6,045 nucleotides of DNA from Holosporaceae bacterium (GTDB lineage: Bacteria; Pseudomonadota; Alphaproteobacteria; UBA3830), in NCBI GenBank assembly GCA_031282785.1, contig JAITDB010000077.1:1-6045 (forward strand), in the 5' to 3' direction. Below, in pieces: positions 1-5,988 of this stretch. The stretch's first letter is position 1. Each line of letters opens with the position of its first letter. The notes below the pieces were generated by a model, which was given only the letters and a program-made list of their open reading frames with translations, was not told the origin of the DNA and searched no databases. A program made the position numbers and the translations under genes.

Positions 1-72
1 TTCCAATAAGCAAAAAATTCCCCTCAACCACAAAAAATCACTTGCGCTAATAAGCCATCAGCCTTATAAACT

Positions 73-92
73 GCATTAATATGCTTTTTTTT
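73..92 (+). terminator. Weak rho-independent terminator-like hairpin upstream of pal
   Basis: GCAT (73-76), loop TAAT and ATGC (81-84) form a four-pair stem followed directly by eight T (85-92); a short A-run just upstream could pair with part of the T-run. This fits a weak intrinsic terminator for a gene ending left of the window. The stem is short, so the call is tentative. The rest of 1-177 is AT-rich, and I see no gene on either strand there. Confidence 0.3.
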
Positions 93-177
93 AACGGAAT
101 ATTTGAAATACTGTTGCAAAATGGTTCTGAGAGAAAAAAAAATATACAAGTCAGTAGTATTTATTTTAGATCTATGT

Positions 178-186
178 TGGTATAAT
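178..186 (+). promoter_or_regulatory. Extended -10 promoter for pal (and probably priA)
   Basis: TGGTATAAT contains a perfect TATAAT hexamer (181-186) preceded by the TGn extended -10 element. No good -35 hexamer lies 16-18 bp upstream (the sequence there is TATTTA-like), which is typical of promoters that rely on the extended -10. Transcription would begin near 193, leaving a leader of about 45 nt before the pal start codon. The promoter explains expression of pal without the tolB gene that usually precedes it. Confidence 0.6.
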
Positions 187-237
187 CGGACATGTTTACT
201 TTTGTATGTTGCGAGATTGTAGTTAGGAGAAAGAAAA

Positions 238-735
238 ATGGAAAAAATAGTTAGAGGAGTAGTTTCTCTTGCTTGCTTAGTTCTTTTAATCGGTTGCGAG
301 TCTTCGAATGAGACCAGCAGAGATGCCTGTGCGGGAAAGAGCGATGGCGCCGTAGTGATTAACGATGAAAATCTGCGTGATTCTGCAGCGAATTTCATTG
401 CGAATGCCGGCGACAGGGTCTTTTTTGCCTATGACAAATCGAACATCTCTCCGGAGGCAGAGGCAACGCTGGCACGTCAGGCAGAATGGCTGCAGAATAA
501 TCCTTCCCGGAGAGTGCTTATTGAAGGACACTGCGACGCTCGGGGAACTCGTGAGTATAACCTCGGACTCGCTGAGCGCAGAGCAGATGCCGCCGCACAT
601 TATTTAATAAATCGTGGAATTTCCGGAGATCGCGTTAGAACTATCTCCTATGGAAAAGATCGTCCGATTGCGGCGCAGGGAACCACCGAAGAAGTTTATA
701 GAATGAATCGCGTTGCCATATCTGTGATTGAGTAA
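238..735 (+). CDS. pal: Peptidoglycan-associated lipoprotein Pal (Tol-Pal system)
   Basis: A 165-residue outer-membrane lipoprotein that holds the envelope together by binding the diaminopimelate of peptidoglycan, and that works with TolB and TolQRA in envelope constriction at division. A signal peptide spans residues 1-19 (K3 and R6, then a hydrophobic stretch) and ends in a lipobox LIGC, so C20 is the lipidated residue. After a short variable linker, the OmpA-like domain covers about 56-165, with AGDRVFFAYDKS and EGHCDARGTREYNLGLAERRA. D100 and R115 have the 15-residue spacing of the diaminopimelate-binding Asp and Arg of OmpA-family proteins. Length is normal. AGGAGA at 225-230, 7 nt before the ATG, supports the start. 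The motif wording is alphaproteobacterial. No tolB lies within the 237 bp upstream and priA follows, so the usual tol-pal cluster is broken up here. Confidence 0.95.
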   Translation: MEKIVRGVVSLACLVLLIGCESSNETSRDACAGKSDGAVVINDENLRDSAANFIANAGDRVFFAYDKSNISPEAEATLARQAEWLQNNPSRRVLIEGHCDARGTREYNLGLAERRADAAAHYLINRGISGDRVRTISYGKDRPIAAQGTTEEVYRMNRVAISVIE

Positions 736-754
736 TCTCTGAGGCTGTTGCCTA

Positions 755-2878
755 ATGAAATATTTTCTGCAAGAACAGCAGGAGCGCAGCGTATTTCCTG
801 TGCATGAGGATTCGAGCAGCGGAGTCAACGAAACCGATTGCAGAAAAGAAGAGCCATTGGGCGACAGTCTTAATATCGAAGAAGAGAGAAACGGATCTGC
901 AGTGGTTGCGGTTCTTCCGGTTGGTCCTTTTGATGCAGTTTTTTCGTATCTGTGCGACAGGCAACTGGCTCCTGGCACTGTTGTGGAAGTTCCTTTCGGG
1001 CGTCAATTTATTTTGGGCGTCGTTTTGGATGACAAAATAAAAACCGACATCAAACTCAAGAGTATCAAAAAAATTTTTCCACACAATATTGGAGATACTT
1101 CTCTGGCATTTCTGCAGTGGGTGTCTGCTTACACTCTGATTCCCAGAGGGAACCTGCTGAAAATGATTCTGGCTGAGAAATCGGTTTTTTCTTCCAAAGC
1201 CAGCAGGAAAAAATCGTCTGACCCATCTGAGCAAACTGAAGCATCCGTTAATTCATCTGCGCAGAGTTCATCTGACAGCAAAGCGTTGGCAGAACTCACT
1301 CTAAGTACGACTCAGTTGGAGGTTTTGGAGAGCATTCGGAGCAATGGTTCGAAACCGTTTCTGCTGCAAGGAGTCACTGGATCTGGCAAAACGGAGGTGT
1401 ATCTGTCAGCGGTTCGTGACGTGCTACGAAGCCAAAAGCAGGTACTGATCCTATTTCCAGAAATAGCTCTGACAAACCAGATCATCGACAGGATAGAAAA
1501 ATATTTCGGCATTACTCCAGTGATATGGAATTCGATGGTTTCGCCTAAAAACAGACGCAGTGCCTGGCTGCAGGCAATATCTGGAGGCGAAGGCATATTC
1601 GTGGGAGCGCGATCTGCGTTATTTCTACCGTTTCGAGATCTTGGCATGATCGTGGTAGACGAAGAACACGATTCCTCCTACAAACAAGAGGAAGGCGGCT
1701 TCTATAATGCTCGAGACATGGCCATTGTACTAGGACATCTGCGCAAAATTCCGGTGATTTTGTCGTCTGCAACGCCGTCTCTCGAGAGCTATATCAACGC
1801 TAAAAACGGCAAGTACGGCCACGCATCCATGGAATCTCGATTTGGCACGTCGCAAATGCCATCGATACATCTTATAGATATGAAACAAAATAAATATGAC
1901 GGTTTTATATCTCCGCTGCTGCTGCGAGTCATAAAAAATACCATGGAGAAAAAAGAACAGAGCCTTATATACCTCAATCGCCGCGGATATTCTCCAATTA
2001 CACTTTGTAAATCCTGCGGTGAAAAAATCGCCTGCCCCAATTGCACTAGCTGGCTGGTATATCATAAAAATATCGATAAAATGATATGTCACTACTGCAA
2101 TCACAGAGCAAAGATACCTAGCAAATGCGCTATCTGCGGAGCTGAGGACTCTATGATCCCCTTCGGACCCGGCATTGAAAGAGTACTTGATGAATTGCAA
2201 GAAAAACTTCCGGAAGCAAAAATAGAAATAGCCTCGTCAGATACTATGTCCTCCGACAAAAATATCTCCCAGCTGTTCGATAAAATCCATAACAACGAAG
2301 TCGATATCATAATCGGTACACAAATACTGGCAAAAGGACATCACTTTCCCAATATCACACTCGTGGGAATAGTAGATGGCGATCTGGGACTATACGGCGC
2401 CGATATCCGCGCTTCCGAAAAAACATATCAGCTCATAAATCAGGTGGCCGGACGTGCAGGGCGCGCAGAAAAAAAAGGAAAAATCCTAATACAAACCTTC
2501 AATCCTGCTCATTCATTTTATTCGGCACTCCAATCTCCGGATCCCAATTATTTCATGGATATGGAAATGGCGGTCCGTAAAGAAAGCGATTTGCCGCCGT
2601 TTTCAAAGTTTGCCGCCGTAATTATTTCTGGAACCAACAAAGAATTAACAGAAAAAATCGCCAAAGAACTGGGAAAAGCCAAAATAAACGACGTAATCCT
2701 GATGGGACCTGCTCCAGCTCCGATTTTTTTGCTCCGAGGAAGAACCAGATGGCGCATTTTGCTAAAAACTTCCAAAAAAACAACAATAAATAATTTGATC
2801 AGGGAGTGGTTTTCCGCCACAAAAATTCCAAAAAATGTTAAAATTCAAATAGATATAGATCCTATTAGTTTTTTATAA
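755..2878 (+). CDS. priA: Primosomal protein N' (PriA), replication-restart 3'-5' DNA helicase
   Basis: This 707-residue cytoplasmic ATPase recognises stalled forks and D-loops and starts reloading of the replicative helicase. The 3'-end-binding domain is at about 50-140 (AVVAVLPVGPFDAVFSY onward). The helicase core has Walker A GVTGSGKT (206-213), PEIALT (235-240), GARSALF (284-290), DEEH (302-305), SAT (338-340), LNRRGY (407-412), GTQILAKGHHFP (521-532) and QVAGRAGR (563-570). Eight zinc-site cysteines are present: C418, C421, C427, C430, C445, C448, C458 and C461. The C-terminal domain ends in the usual DIDPISFL-like tail. Two oddities stand out: about 48 unmatched acidic residues precede the conserved N-terminus, and only about 40 Ser-rich residues (142-180) separate the 3'-binding domain from the helicase, where E. 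coli PriA has about 85 including a winged helix. GAGG at 741-744, 10 nt before the ATG, supports this start; a GTG at 902 is an alternative. It lies 19 bp after pal, with no terminator between. Confidence 0.95.
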   Translation: MKYFLQEQQERSVFPVHEDSSSGVNETDCRKEEPLGDSLNIEEERNGSAVVAVLPVGPFDAVFSYLCDRQLAPGTVVEVPFGRQFILGVVLDDKIKTDIKLKSIKKIFPHNIGDTSLAFLQWVSAYTLIPRGNLLKMILAEKSVFSSKASRKKSSDPSEQTEASVNSSAQSSSDSKALAELTLSTTQLEVLESIRSNGSKPFLLQGVTGSGKTEVYLSAVRDVLRSQKQVLILFPEIALTNQIIDRIEKYFGITPVIWNSMVSPKNRRSAWLQAISGGEGIFVGARSALFLPFRDLGMIVVDEEHDSSYKQEEGGFYNARDMAIVLGHLRKIPVILSSATPSLESYINAKNGKYGHASMESRFGTSQMPSIHLIDMKQNKYDGFISPLLLRVIKNTMEKKEQSLIYLNRRGYSPITLCKSCGEKIACPNCTSWLVYHKNIDKMICHYCNHRAKIPSKCAICGAEDSMIPFGPGIERVLDELQEKLPEAKIEIASSDTMSSDKNISQLFDKIHNNEVDIIIGTQILAKGHHFPNITLVGIVDGDLGLYGADIRASEKTYQLINQVAGRAGRAEKKGKILIQTFNPAHSFYSALQSPDPNYFMDMEMAVRKESDLPPFSKFAAVIISGTNKELTEKIAKELGKAKINDVILMGPAPAPIFLLRGRTRWRILLKTSKKTTINNLIREWFSATKIPKNVKIQIDIDPISFL

Positions 2879-2888
2879 GATTAACTCT

Positions 2889-2917
2889 TTATCAATAAAT
2901 TTGTTTTATTCTATAAG
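2889..2917 (+). promoter_or_regulatory. Candidate sigma-70 promoter for the tssBC gene
   Basis: TTATCA (2889-2894, 4 of 6 match to the -35 consensus) and TATAAG (2912-2917, 5 of 6 match to the -10) are separated by exactly 17 bp. Transcription would start near 2924, giving a leader of about 40 nt with AAAGG (2953-2957) 8 nt before the ATG at 2966. The 87-bp gap after priA and the change of function support a separate transcript. No convincing terminator for priA is visible in the gap, so read-through is possible. Confidence 0.45.
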
Positions 2918-2965
2918 ATAGAGTAGGTATTTTTATCTATTCCGTACACGATAAAGGTAATTGCA

Positions 2966-5062
2966 ATGGTTGAGAGTACACAGCATACACTAGATCGAGT
3001 TCGCTCTCCGAGAGTACACATCACCTACGACGTTGAAATAGGAAATGCCATAGTGATGAAGGAGTTGCCATTCGTCATAGGTGTCTTAGCTGATTTGTCA
3101 GGTATGCCGGCAGATGAGCTTCCTCCCATAAAGTCGCGGAAATTTGTAGAAGTTGACAGAGATAATCTTCCGGGATTTATGATATCCATTAATCCTAGAT
3201 TGGCTGTTCAGGTAAAAGATACTCTGGGAGACGGGTCCGATAATCTAAATGTGGAATTATTTTTTAAGCATATGGATGATTTTGGTCCTGTAAGTATTGC
3301 GCAGCAGGTTCCGAAACTCAATAAGATATATTCTTCTCGCGTTAAGTTTAACGATCTGTTAGCAAAATTGGAGGGAAACGATCCGCTTCAGCAGCAAGTG
3401 AAGGACATTGTTTCTGATCTTGATCTTAGATCAACTTTGCAGACTCAGGTAAATGCCATTTTGACGGCCAACAAGATTGCGATTACAGCAGATTTCGTAA
3501 CATCCTCCTCTTCCGCAGACTCTGCCGAAAGTAAACCTGCTGCTCCGGCTGGTGGCGACGCAGCCGCCGGCGGCGCAGCTCCGGCAGGCGGAGGCGCCGA
3601 TGGTGGCGGAGGTACTCCTCCCAAGACCACCAGAGAAATTCTTCGAGAAATGTTCACGGACGGAAAATTGGCGCGTGAACCAGCAGCAGATCCTTATGCT
3701 TGCAGTCTACTCTTGGAATTGCTGGCTGCCATAGAGGCTGCGAAGCTAACGGCCATGAAAAATCCTCTTGCTTTTGTAGAGAGCACCATAGCCGATCTGG
3801 ACAATAAGCCGAGTACTCAGATAAATGAAATACTTCATGCACCAGCATTTCAGGAATTGGAAGGTACCTGGAGAGCATTGCATTATCTTATAATGAATAC
3901 CGAAACCAGTACTCAGCTAAAAATAAGGATCATGAACGCCACCAAGAAGGATCTTTTGTCTGATTTGGAAAATGCAGTGGAATTCGACCAAAGTGGACTG
4001 TTCAAAAAAGTTTATGAAGAAGAATATGGCACATTTGGAGGGCATCCTTATTCATGTTTGATTGGCGGATACGAATTTACTCGGCATCCTCAGGATATTT
4101 TACTCATGGAGAAGTTATCCAACGTTGCCGCAGCGTCGCACGCGCCATTTATAGCCGCAGCGCATCCTAGAATGTTCGACATGAACAGTTTTTCGCATTT
4201 GGGAGAACCACGAGACCTCGCAAAAATTTTCGAAAGCACCGAGATGATAAAGTGGAGATCTTTCCGCGATACAGAGGACTCAAGATACATGGCTCTGGTA
4301 CTTCCGCGAGTGCTCATGAGACTGCCCTATGGTCCAGATACGCTTCCAGTCGACGGCATCAATTATGTGGAAACCATAGATGGCACTGATAATTCTTGTT
4401 TCTGCTGGGGAAATGCCGCATTTATTTTTGGACAACGCATAGGCAATGCGGTTTCTCTCTATAAGTGGCCGGCAGCCATAAGAGGCGTCGAAGGAGGCGG
4501 ATTAGTAGAAGGTCTACCAGCATATACCTTCAAAACCACCGATGGAGACATCGCTCTGAAATGTCCTACGGAAATAGCCATAACAGATAGAAGAGAAAAA
4601 GAGCTCAGTGACATGGGATTCCTCGCAATATGCCATAGCAAAGGAACAGATTATGCCGCATTTTTCGGTGGACAAACTACACAGAAGCCAAAAGTTTACA
4701 ATACGGATCTGGCCAATTCCAACGCCGCTCTTAGTGCGAGATTACCGTATCTGCTGGCAGCGTCTCGGTTTGCCCATTACATAAAAGCGATCATGAGGGA
4801 CAAAGTTGGCGCGTTCCTCACCAAGGACAACGTGTCATTTTACCTAAATAACTGGATTGCTAGCTACGTACTGCTGAACGACGGTGCTACCAAGGAAATG
4901 AAGTCGAAGTTCCCTCTGCGAGAAGCACGCGTAGATGTCTTCGATGTGCCAGGTAAGCCAGGATCCTACAAAGCTGCTGTGTTCCTGAGACCACATTTCC
5001 AGCTGGAAGAGCTGACCGCCTCCATCAGACTTGTGGCCGAACTTCCTCCTCCGGCAGGATAA
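2966..5062 (+). CDS. tssBC: Natural TssB-TssC fusion, type VI secretion contractile sheath protein
   Basis: A 698-residue protein containing both subunits of the type VI secretion sheath, which polymerises in the cytoplasm around the Hcp tube and contracts to drive it outward. Residues 10-177 match a full TssB/VipA (RVHITYDVEIGNA, KELPFVIGVLADLSG, near-complete length). Residues 178-220 are a Ser/Ala/Gly/Pro-rich linker. Residues 221-698 match a full TssC/VipB: INEILHAPAFQELEGTWRAL, FDQSGLFKKVYEEEYGTFGG, PFIAAAHPRMF, RSFRDTEDSRYMALVLPRVL, AAIRGVEGGGLVEGLP, CPTEIAITDRREKELSDMGF, KGTDYAAFFGGQTTQKPK and SRFAHYIKAIMRDKVGAF. Normally these are two adjacent genes. The frame runs through the linker with no stop, and the end is a tandem TAA TAA (5060-5065). 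AAAGG 8 nt before the ATG supports the start. TREILREMFTDGKLA (222-236) resembles the TssC N-terminal helix that ClpV binds. Hcp follows, as in many tssB-tssC-hcp clusters. Confidence 0.93.
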   Translation: MVESTQHTLDRVRSPRVHITYDVEIGNAIVMKELPFVIGVLADLSGMPADELPPIKSRKFVEVDRDNLPGFMISINPRLAVQVKDTLGDGSDNLNVELFFKHMDDFGPVSIAQQVPKLNKIYSSRVKFNDLLAKLEGNDPLQQQVKDIVSDLDLRSTLQTQVNAILTANKIAITADFVTSSSSADSAESKPAAPAGGDAAAGGAAPAGGGADGGGGTPPKTTREILREMFTDGKLAREPAADPYACSLLLELLAAIEAAKLTAMKNPLAFVESTIADLDNKPSTQINEILHAPAFQELEGTWRALHYLIMNTETSTQLKIRIMNATKKDLLSDLENAVEFDQSGLFKKVYEEEYGTFGGHPYSCLIGGYEFTRHPQDILLMEKLSNVAAASHAPFIAAAHPRMFDMNSFSHLGEPRDLAKIFESTEMIKWRSFRDTEDSRYMALVLPRVLMRLPYGPDTLPVDGINYVETIDGTDNSCFCWGNAAFIFGQRIGNAVSLYKWPAAIRGVEGGGLVEGLPAYTFKTTDGDIALKCPTEIAITDRREKELSDMGFLAICHSKGTDYAAFFGGQTTQKPKVYNTDLANSNAALSARLPYLLAASRFAHYIKAIMRDKVGAFLTKDNVSFYLNNWIASYVLLNDGATKEMKSKFPLREARVDVFDVPGKPGSYKAAVFLRPHFQLEELTASIRLVAELPPPAG
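3497..3625 (+). other. Low-complexity Gly/Ala/Pro/Ser linker joining TssB to TssC
   Basis: About 43 codons (residues 178-220) are nearly all Ser, Ala, Gly, Pro, Asp and Thr, including PAAPAGGDAAAGGAAPAGGG and a GGGG run. The DNA is locally very GC-rich (repeated GGC, GCC and GGN triplets) within a gene of moderate GC. It sits exactly where the stop codon of tssB, the spacer and the start of tssC would lie. The composition fits a flexible tether between folded domains. Slippage among the GGN/GCN triplets could make its length variable between strains (inference). Confidence 0.85.
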
Positions 5063-5078
5063 TAATTAGTAGTAGTTT

Positions 5079-5118
5079 GTTTTGGTTGGCAGTGATTGGT
5101 CGTGATTAGTTTTGGTTG
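5079..5118 (+). repeat. Phased T/G-rich direct repeats in the hcp leader
   Basis: GTTTTGGTTG occurs twice, at 5079-5088 and 5109-5118, exactly 30 bp apart. Between them are two adjacent 10-bp units, AGTGATTGGT (5091-5100) and CGTGATTAGT (5101-5110). The spacing of about three helical turns would place the copies on one face of the DNA. The whole 78-nt gap (5063-5140) has only two C on the + strand. It could be a regulator-binding array or an unstructured mRNA leader that favours strong Hcp translation; sequence alone cannot decide. Confidence 0.5.
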
Positions 5119-5140
5119 TTATAATTGTAGGGAGATGTAA

Positions 5141-5689
5141 ATGTTAAAATTCACTCAACATGACGCGTTTAGTAAAGACGAATCCACTAACAGCGACATG
5201 GGCGCAGCGGCTACCCCGCAAATGCTCATAGTATGCGAAGATTTTTTCGAATGCGATGTTGATGGATTCACCGATAACGCTACTCCCTGTCTATGGTTTG
5301 ACATCGGTTGCTGCAGACTGATAACAAACGACAGTACCGGAGAATTAACAGGTGATGGTAGAGTTATTGCCCAGGATCCTGTCGTCTGTATGAAATATGG
5401 ATCGTGGGCTCCTATAATACAGGAATACTTATATTCCGGAAAAAACGTTCCCAAGATAGGTCTTCGTCGTTTATCCAGCATAAATGGCACGAAAGTCGTC
5501 ATACAGGAAGTAAATTACGAAATCTGCCTCATGAAAACATATCGCCAAAAGGACGACACCATCGAATTTACCTTCAGCGCGATAACTGTGGAAGACATAA
5601 ATATTTTGTATGACAATACCGGTACAAAAATCGGCAATACCGGAACGAAGTTCGACTACAGCACAATGTTAGTCACCACCAGCAGCTAA
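5141..5689 (+). CDS. hcp: Divergent Hcp-like (TssD) type VI secretion tube protein
   Basis: A 182-residue protein that I assign to the Hcp family, whose hexameric rings stack into the inner tube expelled by sheath contraction. The match is in the second half: PIIQEYLYSGKNVPKIGLRRL (91-111) corresponds to the Hcp core segment with a (T/S)GKxxP turn and following strand, then VVIQEVNYEICLMKTY (119-134), and DTIEFTFSAITVEDINILYD (139-158) corresponds to the closing strands. The N-terminal about 26 residues have no clear Hcp counterpart. Seven cysteines (C32, C38, C50, C57, C58, C83, C129) are unusual for Hcp. There is no signal peptide or membrane segment, as expected for a cytosolic tube subunit. 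AGGGAGA (5129-5135) just before the ATG is a strong ribosome binding site, fitting an abundant product. Position 78 bp after tssBC strongly supports the role. It could instead be a specialised Hcp-like effector carrier. Confidence 0.7.
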   Translation: MLKFTQHDAFSKDESTNSDMGAAATPQMLIVCEDFFECDVDGFTDNATPCLWFDIGCCRLITNDSTGELTGDGRVIAQDPVVCMKYGSWAPIIQEYLYSGKNVPKIGLRRLSSINGTKVVIQEVNYEICLMKTYRQKDDTIEFTFSAITVEDINILYDNTGTKIGNTGTKFDYSTMLVTTSS

Positions 5690-5693
5690 CAAT

Positions 5694-5803
5694 AAGTTTC
5701 GCTCTAAATTATCCGATTGAAGCTCTGTATTTTTTGAAAACAAGGCGCCTCTTGAACAACCTAAAAATAAAATTTAATATTCAGATAATTTAGAACGAAA
5801 TTT
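5694..5803. repeat. Inverted-repeat element after hcp (bidirectional terminator or MITE-like)
   Basis: A 22-bp arm at 5697-5718 (starting TTTCGCTCTAAATTATC) is matched in reverse complement by 5779-5800 (ending GATAATTTAGAACGAAA), with 19 of 22 positions paired and a 60-bp interior. Pairing extends weakly to 5694 and 5803. The interior has a GGCGCC palindrome (5744-5749) and a T-run (5730-5735), and TTTTAT follows the right arm. It could terminate hcp transcription or be a small non-autonomous mobile element. I see no clear target-site duplication. Confidence 0.55.
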
Positions 5804-5988
5804 TATATAAATAATAAATTCCCAAGACTGTAACTCAAATCCTATCCTGCGGATATTTTGTCCATGATATTACAAAAACTTATTTTTTTCTCCAATAGCT
5901 ACACTTTGCAAATAAAAAATGCAAAAATAAATTAAGGTTCAAGAGTAGATTAGATTGATTTTCTAGCCCAATAAGGTAGGATATATCA
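5804..5988. other. AT-rich non-coding stretch before the window-edge ORF
   Basis: I see no gene on either strand here. Small palindromes are present: TATCC-TGC-GGATA (5843-5855) followed by TTTTG, and TTTGCA/TGCAAA (5905-5910 and 5920-5925). Neither is strong enough to call a terminator. If the next frame is a transposase, the left end of its insertion sequence should lie in this stretch, but I cannot recognise a terminal repeat without the other end. Confidence 0.5.

Noticed and set aside
24..398. Long minus-strand open frame over the pal promoter and 5' end
   Set aside because: It overlaps the clear Pal coding region and its promoter, has low-complexity AT-driven composition, and shows no recognisable domain.
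752..1234. 160-codon minus-strand frame opposite the start of priA
   Set aside because: It is antisense to well-conserved PriA sequence and has no family-like motif; it is a shadow of the real gene.
2917..2940. ATAGA/TCTAT hairpin as a priA terminator
   Set aside because: The stem has only five A/T-rich pairs with a 13-nt loop and no U-run after it.
3445..3657. Minus-strand frame rich in Pro, Ala and Gly opposite the TssBC linker
   Set aside because: It stays open only because the linker DNA is a GC-rich triplet repeat lacking stops on both strands.
5096..5125. TTGGTC and TGTTATAAT as a promoter for hcp
   Set aside because: The extended -10 looks good, but the start site would fall near 5132, inside the ribosome binding site, leaving almost no leader; possible but not called.
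5821..5870. tRNA-like string CTCAAATCC near a short palindrome
   Set aside because: No cloverleaf arms or GGTTC-type T-loop can be built around it on either strand.
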